A stretch of 58,136 nt of DNA from Anaerolineae bacterium. GTDB taxonomy: Bacteria; Chloroflexota; Anaerolineae; 4572-78; J111. Below are positions 1-7,699 of the stretch, in pieces (within the stretch, counting starts at the first letter, position 1; each line of letters starts with the position of its first letter). The stretch covers positions 1 through 58,136 of the forward strand of contig JAHDWA010000060.1 in NCBI GenBank assembly GCA_023382535.1. Reading direction: 5' to 3'. Below the pieces are notes generated by a model. The model had not been told where the DNA came from. It ran no database searches and was given only the letters and a program-made list of their open reading frames with translations. The position numbers and the translations under genes are program-made.

Positions 1-4
1 TTGC

Positions 5-80
5 GCCGAGGTAGCTCAGTTGGTAGAGCATTTGACTGAAAATCAAAGGGTCCCCAGTTCAAGTCTGGGCCTCGGCACCA
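5..80 (+). tRNA. tRNA-Phe (GAA)
   Basis: Cloverleaf tRNA with a 7-bp acceptor stem (GCCGAGG pairing with CCTCGGC), a D-loop with GTAGCTCAGTTGG, an anticodon loop CTGAAAA giving anticodon GAA, and a T-arm with GTTCAAGTC. The CCA end is encoded (78-80). It is the first of three closely spaced tRNA genes on this strand. Confidence 0.97.
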
Positions 81-102
81 TTACCTTATAAATCTAATAC
101 TT

Positions 103-173
103 TGGGAGATCGTCTAATGGTAGGACAGCGGCCTTTGGAGCCGTATATCCAGGTTCGAATCCTGGTCTCCCAG
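103..173 (+). tRNA. tRNA-Gln (TTG)
   Basis: Acceptor stem TGGGAGA pairs with TCTCCCA; the anticodon loop CTTTGGA gives anticodon TTG; the T-arm carries GTTCGAATC. The 3' CCA is not encoded. It lies 22 bases after the tRNA-Phe CCA. Confidence 0.96.
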
Positions 174-228
174 TTGGGGGAAATAATTAACAATTAACAG
201 TTGACAATAGTCAATTGATAATTAACCT

Positions 229-301
229 GGGGGCGTAGTGTAGTGGTCAACACGTCGGCCTGTCAAGCCGAAGATCGCGGGTTCAAGTCCCGTCGCTCCC
301 G
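229..301 (+). tRNA. tRNA-Asp (GTC)
   Basis: Acceptor stem GGGGGCG pairs with CGCTCCC, including one G-U pair; the anticodon loop CTGTCAA gives GTC; the T-arm has GTTCAAGTC. No encoded CCA. An AT-rich spacer with a short inverted repeat (TTGAC-AATA-GTCAA) separates it from tRNA-Gln. Its 3' end directly abuts a decayed recombinase gene, so it may have served as an integration site. Confidence 0.96.
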
Positions 302-302
302 T

Positions 303-786
303 ACTGACACGGCTCTTCTCCATGCAAAAAGAGGAGAGCGTGTCTCAATAAGGGGTAGAATGCGCTGTTAGGTTTCCAGGCCACAAGCGCATCTGCTCGG
401 ACTGTGACTGCTGCGAGTAACGATCGCAGCAGTTTCTTTTTAAATAGAGTTACCTGGTACGCCTCAGGCTTTGCTGCAAGCTCTGCCTTTTGGCTTGTTT
501 TTCTTCGTCCGAGATAGTGGCTCGTCTCAGCCGTTCCCGCCAATCGACTGGCAGATGGAGCTGGCGAAATTGTTCCACCTATTGTTGTTCCAGATCAGAT
601 GCCCACACCGTTGGCTGGTCATCTTTGACAAAGACCGGCGGACCAAAGCGGCGGATGTCGCCTGGCCGGCCTTTAGGCCGCAGAATATAATTCTGTCCCT
701 GGTAGCGCACCGGCTGCCGATTGAGAATGTCGGCAATGCCCCGATCCGAGTAGAGACCAGTGGCGCTGAGCTCGTAAGCGAGAAGA
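303..786 (-). pseudogene. serine site-specific recombinase C-terminal remnant
   Basis: Reading the minus strand from about 786 gives AYELSATGLYSDRGIADILN, the start of the 'Recombinase' domain of large serine recombinases, followed by a GRPGDIRRFGPP segment. An in-frame TAG follows, then LPVDWRERLRRATISDEEKQ, typical of the coiled-coil C-terminal region. After a further frame change, KKLLRSLLAAVTVRADALVA and a PNSAFYPLL motif match the family's terminal segment. The catalytic N-terminal resolvase domain is absent. The gene is broken by at least one stop and one frameshift and ends at tRNA-Asp. The family assignment rests on motif recall. Confidence 0.7.
306..344 (+). terminator. hairpin after the tRNA cluster
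   Basis: GACACG/CTCTTCTC pairs with GAGGAGAG/CGTGTC around a loop containing an A-run. It lies just after tRNA-Asp and could end the tRNA transcript. There is no following T-tract, so terminator function is an inference. Confidence 0.35.
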
Positions 787-962
787 ATAATTACAAACCA
801 GTGTGGGGGCGCTGGATAGTTGTCGCCGCGGCAGCGGCTTTCGTTTTACTTTACCTATTGTATTTTGGGTGGTGGGCGTTACTGCCGTTCGGGATTGATG
901 CTGTACTCTTATGGGGCGTGCTAGGTCAAGGGTGGTCAGTAGCCGGATTGCGAGGCAGATGA
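787..962 (+). other. open frame for a small hydrophobic segment, probably a gene fragment
   Basis: An open frame ending at TGA 960-962 encodes a strongly hydrophobic stretch (VVAAAAAFVLLYLLYFGWW, then LLPFGIDAVLLWGVLGQGW), which would make two membrane helices. No convincing start codon with a ribosome-binding site is visible. It is either the C-terminal remnant of a membrane protein interrupted by the recombinase remnant, or spurious. I do not recognise the family. Confidence 0.3.
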
Positions 963-981
963 GCCAATGGCTGAAGGCGGC

Positions 982-1914
982 TCAGCTCCAACTTGAACCT
1001 TCAAACCATTTCAGGGTCCGCAGCGCGCGCAAGGTGTTCCAGCGGCTCGACTGACCCACTTCTTCCAGTTCAAAGAAGGTGCGGCCGGGATGACGGTTTT
1101 GCAGGGGCCAGGTCCCATTGGGTCTTTGTTTCTGCTGGATGAGGGCGAGGGCATCCCTCATCCGTTCGTCGTAAGGGAAACGGCAGGCTTGAAGATAGTC
1201 CAGCGCCCGCATGATGTCGTAATGCCAGCGGGGTGGAAACGAGAAACGGGTCATTCCGGGATCAACCACCACGCCGGTACGGTGCGAACGGAACAGGCGA
1301 TGGGTCAGCAGAAATTCAACCCCCCGCTGTTGGCTCTCGGCCACCCGGGCTGAAGGTCGCCGCTGCTCATATTCGGCCAGCCCTTCCAGTACGCTGATCG
1401 TGGTATGAAATGAACTGTGGGTGGCGCCGTTGTACGATTGGCAGTTCCAACCGCCATCCGGCATCAAGTGGTCCAGCAAATGCTCGACCACTTGATGGAG
1501 CCGTTCGTCCTCGGAGTCAAAGTAGGCCAGGATGGACAGCACCATGCCGGTCACACAGGTTTCGCTGTGCTTGAGTGAGGCAAAATAGTTGATGCCGCCA
1601 TCGCCGTAAGAGCCTCCCTCCAGGAGTAAACGACACGCCTTGAGGGCCTGGGGGTGGTCGGACGGCAGGCCCAACTGGCGCAGCAGGAGCATGGTGTAGG
1701 TGGTCGAGGTCCACTTGGGGGTGTACAGGCCGTTAGCCCACAACCCCGATGGTTCCTGGTAACTGAGCAATCGAAGGCCCCAGCCTTGAAGCGCTACCTG
1801 CTGGCGCTCTGTTTGGACGGCCGTTTTATCGGCCTCGACCAAATCGCGCAGGGTTTGCCAGCGAATGGCCGGATCACTTTCTAACAGCCAGGTTAAGACT
1901 GAGTTGTCGGTCAC
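982..1914 (-). CDS. terpenoid-cyclase-like repeat protein (squalene cyclase/prenyltransferase alpha-alpha toroid)
   Basis: 310 residues, no signal peptide. The protein consists of helical repeats with glycine-rich turns typical of squalene-hopene cyclase and prenyltransferase toroids: GLWANGLY near residue 58, GDGGINYF near 104, and PDGGWNCQ near 152. The DxDD catalytic motif of squalene cyclases is not visible, and the protein is about half their length, so cyclase activity is doubtful. Similar stand-alone proteins are usually left as hypothetical. It starts with ATG at 1914 and lies 15 bases downstream of the ankyrin gene, so the two may be co-transcribed. Confidence 0.75.
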   Translation of the reverse strand: MTDNSVLTWLLESDPAIRWQTLRDLVEADKTAVQTERQQVALQGWGLRLLSYQEPSGLWANGLYTPKWTSTTYTMLLLRQLGLPSDHPQALKACRLLLEGGSYGDGGINYFASLKHSETCVTGMVLSILAYFDSEDERLHQVVEHLLDHLMPDGGWNCQSYNGATHSSFHTTISVLEGLAEYEQRRPSARVAESQQRGVEFLLTHRLFRSHRTGVVVDPGMTRFSFPPRWHYDIMRALDYLQACRFPYDERMRDALALIQQKQRPNGTWPLQNRHPGRTFFELEEVGQSSRWNTLRALRTLKWFEGSSWS

Positions 1915-1929
1915 TTTCTTGTGCCTCCG

Positions 1930-2451
1930 TTATTCCGTCACTCCGGCTGCCTTGAGCCATGCAACCACTTCACCTTGTCCTCGCTCTTCGGCCAGGGCTA
2001 AGGCGGTCTTGTGGTAGAAACCCGGCGCGCCTGTCCCCCGAATAGAGCCATCGGCGCCGGCGTGGATGAGAATACGGGCAATCTCGGTGTGGCCGTTGAT
2101 GATGGCTAACATCAAGGCCGTCAAATGATACTTGGCGGTCGTATTCAAGGCTGCCCCTCGCTCGACCAGGAGCCGGACCAACTCAACTTGTCCTGTTCGG
2201 GCTGCGTTCATCAATCCCGTTTGACCATAACGATCCCTGGCATTGATGTCGGCCCCAGCCTCAAGCAGATGGCGGACCCGTTCAACATCGCCCTGGTGGA
2301 TTGCCGCTTGCCACGTCTTGTTCACCTTGACAAGATAGCACAACTCGCTTATTTTTGAAATCACGCAGCCTGGTTTGTTAGCCGCAAAGACGAAAATTAC
2401 CTCGATCAGGGCGTAGGGGGGGGTTGATGTGGAAAATAGTTCCGTAACCAT
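1930..2451 (-). CDS. ankyrin-repeat protein
   Basis: The last about 130 residues hold three to four ankyrin repeats: GDVERVRHLLEAGADINARD, then GQTGLMNAARTGQVELVRLL, then a TALMLAIINGHTEIARIL unit. Such proteins mediate protein-protein contacts, and nothing here identifies a partner. The first about 42 codons look non-coding and overlap the divergent nucleotidyltransferase start at 2429, so the true start is probably further in, for instance GTG at 2325 just before NKTWQAAIHQGD. The family is clear; the start is not. Confidence 0.8.
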   Translation of the reverse strand: MVTELFSTSTPPYALIEVIFVFAANKPGCVISKISELCYLVKVNKTWQAAIHQGDVERVRHLLEAGADINARDRYGQTGLMNAARTGQVELVRLLVERGAALNTTAKYHLTALMLAIINGHTEIARILIHAGADGSIRGTGAPGFYHKTALALAEERGQGEVVAWLKAAGVTE

Positions 2452-3300
2452 CCAGCAATTGAAACACCGGCTGGTCGCCTGGATCGCTACCCAGCCTAAC
2501 CTGCGGGCTATTCTGGTGGTTGGCTCTCAAGCCCGGCGTGACCATCCTGCGGACGAATGGTCCGATCTCGACCTGATGGTGTTCGCCACCGATTTTAGCC
2601 CATATCTCACCCAAACGGATTGGCTCGATGACTCGGCTCCGTCTGGGTGTGTGTGCCACAACAGACCGGCGCCGGTGATCCTGAGTTGCTCGTCCTGTTT
2701 GAAGGGGGTGATAAAGTGGACTTTGTCTTCTATCCCTTGACCGAATTACAACGGCTGGCTCAGGCCGAAACGCTCCCCGACGTTTACCAACGCGGCTATG
2801 AGGTGCTGGTGGATAAAGATGGACTGGCGGTCCATTTGCCTGCCTGCCCCTTTGCACCGTCTCCGCTCGAGCCGCCCAGCGAAGCGATTTTTCGGGCGAC
2901 GATCAACGCTTTCTGGTACGGGGCGGTTTACGTGGCCAAGCAAATCCGGCGGCGACAGCTCTGGCTGGTCAAATATCGGGACTGGACAATGAAAACACAT
3001 TTACTTCAGGTAATGGAGTGGCACGCCCGGGCGGTCAAGGGCTGGGGGTATGATACCTGGCACGATGGCAAGTTTGCGGCTGAATGGACGGACCCGCAGA
3101 CTTGGGCTGCGCTAGACCACGCATTTGGTCACTTCGATGCCGGCGATAGCTGGCGAGCACTGCTGGTGACAATGGATTTATTCCGCCGTTTAGCCGGAGA
3201 AACGGCGGCGCATCTGGGCTACCCCTACCCGGCCCTCCTGGATGAGCGGGTGACGCAATTTGTCAACCAGCTCAAGCGGGAAGATAGGTTCAATCGTTGA
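2429..3300 (+). pseudogene. aminoglycoside 6-adenylyltransferase-like nucleotidyltransferase, split by a 1-base frameshift
   Basis: The N-terminal frame (GTG at 2429, preceded by a G-rich ribosome-binding site) contains the nucleotidyltransferase motif GSQARRDHPADEWSDLDLMV: the GS...DxD pattern that binds Mg-ATP. The frame is lost at about 2633. Restoring one T (GAC-TTC-GGC) gives WLDDFGSVWVCVPQQTG, which continues in the second frame to 3300 with LFEGGDKVDFVFYPLTELQR and the helical C-terminal domain. The restored product is about 290 residues, the usual length for ANT(6)-type enzymes. The single-base loss may be a real mutation or a sequencing error. A fragment of a close relative lies at 35979-36035. 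Substrate is inferred from family only. Confidence 0.8.
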
Positions 3301-3346
3301 CCAAGGAAGCAGGGGAAGAGGCTCATGAAGGATCGAGACAGAAATG

Positions 3347-3955
3347 CTAAGGCGCTAACTGCCAAGTCAAGGCCAGCATCAGGCTTACATCCGCGGCCAG
3401 GTGGCATAGGATTGGCCCGGTTAGCCCGCTGCCCCATTTGAACAAGCGCTGCCACCACCAGCTTACCAGGGTCAACCCGATCAAGGTCAGGATGACCGCC
3501 CACCCGTAAAGAACGGGCATTAAGACCAGGCCGTGATACCCGGCAAACCAAGCGGCCGTTTCCCAGCTTCGCCGGGAAAGGGAGTCTACCTTACCCCGCC
3601 AATAAAGCTCTTCCAACCAGGGGTTGACCAGGCAAAAATATCCGGCGAAAGCAGGCCAATTCTGAATGGACAGTCCCCACCGAGCCAGAAGTGGCTCCAA
3701 TGTTTGGTCAGGTAATTTTACCACCCACGACCACACCCAAAGCAACAGCAGCCCGGCCGCTAAACTGCCAATAAAGGTTAGTCCCACCAGCAGTTGAACC
3801 CGACCCGGCCAGGGCCAATGGGGCCGCCGCCAGGTCAGGCCCATCAAACCCAGCCCGATCATCATTCCCAGGTGATACCCGCCCATCGCTAGCCAGGCGC
3901 TTTGCCCCAGGTATAGGCCCAGGCCAACAATGCAATAGGGCCAGAGCACCACCAC
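3347..3955 (-). CDS. CPBP-family (CAAX-like) intramembrane metalloprotease
   Basis: 202 residues with five to six hydrophobic helices. The three ABI/CPBP motifs are present: EELYWRG (115-121, the EExxxR motif), a conserved His in GYHG (about 141), and LCHLAADV (184-190, His followed by an acidic residue). Family members cleave substrates within the membrane, and several confer bacteriocin self-immunity. The annotated start is GTG at 3955. The frame stays open about 85 bases further upstream without an ATG or obvious ribosome-binding site, so the N-terminus could be slightly longer. Confidence 0.85.
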   Translation of the reverse strand: MVVLWPYCIVGLGLYLGQSAWLAMGGYHLGMMIGLGLMGLTWRRPHWPWPGRVQLLVGLTFIGSLAAGLLLLWVWSWVVKLPDQTLEPLLARWGLSIQNWPAFAGYFCLVNPWLEELYWRGKVDSLSRRSWETAAWFAGYHGLVLMPVLYGWAVILTLIGLTLVSWWWQRLFKWGSGLTGPILCHLAADVSLMLALTWQLAP

Positions 3956-4093
3956 GTAGTAAATGAAATTCGACCACGTGGAAATGGACCCGGAAAAAAC
4001 GGATAAGCAGTCGCGGTTTATCTGCTTGATCTTACACTCCTATTTTCGCTTAGGGTCAACTCAGGAGGAAAGCGGCGCTGCGAATGTCGCTTC

Positions 4094-4672
4094 TCATTGC
4101 TCACTCAAGTCCTCACTGCTGAGATTGAGGTGTCTGACCATCGGATCGGCCAGGGCGCGCTGCCCATCGCCTTGAAATATCCACTTCGTCTGCCCCGGCG
4201 CTGTGCTCACTCCCATGAGCGTTGGTTGAAAACCGGCTTTCAGAATACCCCGCCGCGAGGCATTGTTTTCCAGGGTATGGCCGATCCAGAATCGTTCGGC
4301 TTGAGCCATTTCAAACTGGAGGATCGTTTGTAACAAGTGTGGATAGAAGCCTTGCCCCCGCCAGGCCGGCAGGGTGACAAAATCCCACAGGCTGCGCTCG
4401 AAAGCAGCCAGCGGCCACTCCAGACCCGGTCCAATCCGTTCGGTTTGGGTAGCAACCCAGCCGTAGGCCGTCGGGTCGTTCCCCAGAAAGGCCAGATAAG
4501 GGCGATGTCCGGCTTGAAGCCGTTTCTCAATGGCAGGCAGATAGAGCTGATGCAGATGGGCCAGCAGCGGAGGATCGGGCTGAGGTTCAACTCGAAAGTG
4601 GGGGATCGGTGGCAGCGGCGGCAGTTCGTCACCACGCCACCAGGTATAACGATAACCCGCAATAGCAGCCAT
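4094..4672 (-). CDS. GNAT-family N-acetyltransferase
   Basis: 192 residues. The acetyl-CoA pyrophosphate-binding motif is seen as WRGQGFYPHLL (about 104-114), preceded by a beta strand (SLWDFVTLP) and followed by NNASRRGILKAGF, the usual terminal strand region. The N-terminal 50 residues (YTWWRGDELPPLPPIP) are not part of the core fold. The substrate cannot be predicted. It begins 3 bases after the DUF1801 stop codon, so the two genes form a tight operon. Confidence 0.88.
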   Translation of the reverse strand: MAAIAGYRYTWWRGDELPPLPPIPHFRVEPQPDPPLLAHLHQLYLPAIEKRLQAGHRPYLAFLGNDPTAYGWVATQTERIGPGLEWPLAAFERSLWDFVTLPAWRGQGFYPHLLQTILQFEMAQAERFWIGHTLENNASRRGILKAGFQPTLMGVSTAPGQTKWIFQGDGQRALADPMVRHLNLSSEDLSEQ

Positions 4673-4675
4673 CCT

Positions 4676-4993
4676 TTATCCCTTGATCATTTCGCCCTGA
4701 CGGACGGCCACTGTGCGGGCAGTTTTGTTATCGTGTCCGCCGGTGATAATACCTTCAGGATCAGGGACAATCGCGCCGTCGTAGAGGAAGATGTTGACAT
4801 GGTCTTTCGCGGCCAGCAAAGCGCAGATGTTGCCCTGCAGCACGAAGTACGGCTGGTTGGTGCGCTTGATGGTTTCGGCGACCTCGGGGTCAGCGGCGTG
4901 AACCAGCTCGCGAACCTCGCGGCAGATCTCCTGCTGCCAAACAGGGAGAGCATTGATGTAGGCATCAACGCGTGGGTCAACTGTATAGGTCAT
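4676..4993 (-). CDS. DUF1801 (YdhG-like) domain protein
   Basis: 105 residues. The opening VDAYINALPVWQQEICREVR and the block EVAETIKRTNQPYFVLQGNI match the DUF1801 fold, a small domain related to frataxin/YdhG. Function is unknown. It is the first gene of a two-gene unit with the GNAT gene (gap 3 bases). Upstream, 5018-5044 can fold as GGCTGCA/TGCAGCC followed by four T on the plus strand. Both DUF1801 and GNAT are common single-gene cassette families. Confidence 0.82.
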   Translation of the reverse strand: MTYTVDPRVDAYINALPVWQQEICREVRELVHAADPEVAETIKRTNQPYFVLQGNICALLAAKDHVNIFLYDGAIVPDPEGIITGGHDNKTARTVAVRQGEMIKG

Positions 4994-5067
4994 TGCCGAT
5001 GCTCCATAACTTCACCAGGCTGCAGATGTCAGGTGCTTGCAGCCTTTTGTCTCTATTACATCGTAAA

Positions 5068-5757
5068 TCAGATGATGCGGTCCTCAATTTCCCAGGTATG
5101 ATCAACGATATGCCAGGCCAGCCGCCGCACAAAGAAACGGGGGGACCAATGCTTCCCTCCCCGAGGCCCTTCCCTGGGTAGCTGCCCCTCGACCGCTGCT
5201 TGTAATCCTTGAATGACTTCACCCCGAACTCGATCTTTATGTTCACCCATTGTCTCTCCTTCAACGGAATGAAGCTTCCACCCCAGACTTTTGAGATAGC
5301 CTTCCTCTGCGCCAACAACGTGATCAACGATCCTGGCCAGATCTCGACCGCCGCCTCGCGGTCCCTTTTGAAGCGCTTTCCCTTCAGCTTTCTCAACCGC
5401 TTTATCAAAGGCAAGCCAGCAGGCTTTCAGCAATTTCACGTCCCGTTCCAGTTCATCCGCTTCAACCGGCTCCCAATCCTGCGGAAAGTGCTTATCGGGC
5501 GCTCCGAAATCAGTGGTGGAGTTCCCCTCCAAACGGGCTGCGGTCTCGATCAGCGAGGTATTCTTGGGAAGATTGAATTCCAACTTGGCATATTTGGCAA
5601 TCTTCGAATAGCGAGGTGCAGCCTCCCTTAACCTCTGAACGGCTGCCTGTTCATCCTGGCCAAAGCGACACCAGCCCGGCCAATTGACCGCAATGGCAAA
5701 GACCTTTTTCTGCCCGATCTCCAGATAGATCTCATCCGAACCCGCTGAACTTGCCAT
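5068..5757 (-). CDS. conserved hypothetical protein with a DinB-like C-terminal half
   Basis: 229 residues, ATG at 5757 preceded by AAAGGAG. The N-terminal 110 residues begin with a small strand region (IYLEIGQKKVFAIAVNWPGW) resembling HicB/UPF0150-type sheets. The C-terminal half has histidines placed as in DinB-like four-helix proteins: RIVDHVVGAEEGYLKSLGW, then RRLAWHIVDHTWEIEDR at the end. DinB-family proteins often bind a metal or a thiol cofactor. The assignment is tentative and the function unknown. Confidence 0.65.
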   Translation of the reverse strand: MASSAGSDEIYLEIGQKKVFAIAVNWPGWCRFGQDEQAAVQRLREAAPRYSKIAKYAKLEFNLPKNTSLIETAARLEGNSTTDFGAPDKHFPQDWEPVEADELERDVKLLKACWLAFDKAVEKAEGKALQKGPRGGGRDLARIVDHVVGAEEGYLKSLGWKLHSVEGETMGEHKDRVRGEVIQGLQAAVEGQLPREGPRGGKHWSPRFFVRRLAWHIVDHTWEIEDRII

Positions 5758-5883
5758 GGCTATGCTCTCCTTTTAGAACGCCCAATGCTCTCCAGTTGAA
5801 CCACACTGCACCTTTTTGCTTTCACACCCCTGAAATGCCGCGTAGCCGCCCAACGTCCAGGCATCAGTGGCGTGGCGGGCGAG

Positions 5884-6330
5884 CTAGCCACAGTCACCTG
5901 GAGACTCATAAGGTTTGGCCCGCTGATGTTCGATCATCCGACAGCGATCTTGCACCACCTTGATCCCCGCTCGGGCCAGCTCTTCGGCCACCTTGTCATT
6001 GCGGATGCCCGATTGAAGCCAGACGGCCTGCGGCGCTTTGGCCAGGATATCCTCAACGTGCTGGTTGAGGTCATAGCTGCGTCTAAACACGTTGACCAGG
6101 TCTATCTCTCCCGGAATGTCGGCCAAACGCCGATAAACTTTTTGCCCCAGGATCACTTCGACCTCCGGGTAGTAGACCGGCGCCGGGATAATCTCATAGC
6201 CAGCCTGGTGCATATACTGGGGCACATAGAAGGCCGGCAAATGGGCTTGCTGCTCAGTTTTGATACCCAAAACGGCAATACGCCGGGTATTCAGGAGCAA
6301 GGCTTTTAACCCTTCTCGATTATCTATCAA
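5884..6330 (-). CDS. CoA-binding (YccU-like) domain protein
   Basis: 148 residues with the Rossmann-like CoA-binding fold: RRIAVLGIK near residue 17, YEIIPAPVYYPE, KVYRRLADIPGEIDLVNVFR, and AVWLQSGIRNDKVAEELARA, the signature of YccU-type proteins. The predicted start is TTG at 6330 with an AAAGGA element just upstream. Immediately after its stop, 5848-5854 reads GTTGGGC on the minus strand, a match to the integron R' core (GTTRRRY), suggesting a decayed cassette junction before the next gene. Confidence 0.85.
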   Translation of the reverse strand: MIDNREGLKALLLNTRRIAVLGIKTEQQAHLPAFYVPQYMHQAGYEIIPAPVYYPEVEVILGQKVYRRLADIPGEIDLVNVFRRSYDLNQHVEDILAKAPQAVWLQSGIRNDKVAEELARAGIKVVQDRCRMIEHQRAKPYESPGDCG

Positions 6331-6806
6331 ATGGGTTAATCCTTTTCTGTTTTGTTCGATCCACTACATTTTACCTGATACGCTTACAACCCGGCGGAGA
6401 AGTTTTTCCACGTCTATTCCGTTTTCACCAACCAGGCCCATTGGGAAGCCTATTATCCGCTTCGATCATTCATGCTTCTCGCAGTTGAAATGATACCCCA
6501 AACAACACCGGCTTCAAAAAAGAACAAAACACACCACGTTCAAACGCTTGCCCGAACGTGTCATTCCTGTGTACAATCATGACCACACTATTCACACTTT
6601 TGTGTACTGCTCGCTGCCAGAAAACGCCCCGGCCAAATCTGCGGCGATCTTCGAAACAGGTGAGAGCAGTTGGAACCACAATGAAGTAAGCGAGGTAAAA
6701 GGATTCTGGCGGCTAAACTCGATAAGCTGACCCAGCCGATCCAACTCACCAGAAGGCCAAGATGAATTCTAACTTTATCCACCTGGAAACCCATTCCTAA
6801 CAATCG
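6331..6806. other. intergenic stretch without a recognised gene
   Basis: A plus-strand frame from 6379 to about 6580 reads YAYNPAEKFFHVYSVFTNQA and continues about 40 residues, but it has no start codon or ribosome-binding site. It may be a gene remnant of unknown family. The rest shows no convincing coding, RNA or repeat signal. Confidence 0.4.
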
Positions 6807-7019
6807 GTGCAGGTTGCCGGCTACCGCCTGCCCGACTGGACCGGCGGCGAGGGCTTTTACCTGGGCGATGGCCGAACTTTTGTCTGGGCACGCGGAAGTG
6901 AGCAGCTCAAAGCGCCGCCGCTGTGGCAGCCGGTCCTGGTGCAGGGCCGCTGGCTGAGCGATGCCTTTGGCGCCGCCTGGTTACAGGTGGAGGAACTGAC
7001 CAGGCTGGATAAGGGGTAA
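6807..7019 (+). CDS. small hypothetical protein
   Basis: 70 codons starting with GTG directly after an in-frame TAA. The product (GYRLPDWTGGEGFYLGDGRT, then LWQPVLVQGRWLSDAFGAAW) is rich in Trp and Gly and looks like a small beta-sheet domain. There is no good ribosome-binding site, so it could be the tail of a truncated gene. It precedes the M50-like membrane gene by 56 bases on the same strand, which suggests co-transcription. Family not recognised. Confidence 0.45.
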   Translation: MQVAGYRLPDWTGGEGFYLGDGRTFVWARGSEQLKAPPLWQPVLVQGRWLSDAFGAAWLQVEELTRLDKG

Positions 7020-7075
7020 AATGGCGAAGACAGCCTTATCTAATGGCAATGCCTCGCTTTGGCGAAAGGAAGGAA

Positions 7076-7696
7076 ATGCCTCAAGAATCTAAACCCCTAT
7101 TTACTATATTGAACACCCCGGTTACAGCAGAACCTTCAGCCCTGCTAACCCCCTTGAGTATGGTCGCTTTGGGTTGGATCAGCTCATCCCGTTCCTGGCC
7201 AAACCGGCTGTATCGGGGTGGCTGGCTGCTTCTGGCCTACGCGCTGACCGATCTGCTTCATTTTGTGGGCCATATCCTGAGCGCCCGTTATGCCGGCGCG
7301 CCGATGGACCGCATTCACTTAGCGGCTCCCCTGCCGCGGACGATATATCTGGATAACGTCGTCACCCCTCAGGCTCACCGGCTGCGCTCCTTTGGCGGCC
7401 CACTGGCCAATACCCTGGCTGGCGTGCTCTTTTTCGGGCTGGGTTTTCTCGCCCCGTCCAGGTCGGCAGTTCGCACCGGGCTGATCCTACTGGGCTGGTT
7501 CAACAGCCTGCTGGCCGCCGGCAGCCTGTTTCCCTTACCCTTCATTGATGGTGGAGTCATTCTCAAGTGGACGTTAGTCGAACGTGGGCAATCCTCAGAG
7601 CAGGCCGACCGGGTGGTGCGGCAGGCTGGTTTTGCGGCCGGCAGCCTCGTGATCCTGTTCGGACTGTGGCTGATCAAGGCAAGGAGATGGAGGTGA
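7076..7696 (+). CDS. M50 (site-2 protease)-like membrane protein lacking the catalytic glutamate
   Basis: The start at ATG 7076 is preferred because AAGGAAGGAA precedes it; an upstream ATG at 7043 is possible. About 206 residues with several membrane helices. Landmarks of M50 proteases are present: SFGGPLANTLAG and NSLLAAGSLFPLPFIDGG (Asn, Pro and Asp-Gly-Gly of the second zinc motif). The HExxH position, however, reads HFVGH. The two zinc histidines remain but the general-base Glu is replaced by Phe, so proteolysis is unlikely unless chemistry is supplied elsewhere. It lies 3 bases before the phosphorylase gene. Confidence 0.75.
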   Translation: MPQESKPLFTILNTPVTAEPSALLTPLSMVALGWISSSRSWPNRLYRGGWLLLAYALTDLLHFVGHILSARYAGAPMDRIHLAAPLPRTIYLDNVVTPQAHRLRSFGGPLANTLAGVLFFGLGFLAPSRSAVRTGLILLGWFNSLLAAGSLFPLPFIDGGVILKWTLVERGQSSEQADRVVRQAGFAAGSLVILFGLWLIKARRWR

Positions 7697-7699
7697 GAT

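Noticed and set aside
471..962. 163-codon plus-strand frame presented as one membrane protein
   Set aside because: Most of it is the antisense of the serine recombinase remnant; only the last about 55 codons look protein-like.
4337..5101. 254-codon plus-strand frame
   Set aside because: Runs antisense across the GNAT and DUF1801 genes, without family motifs or a ribosome-binding site.
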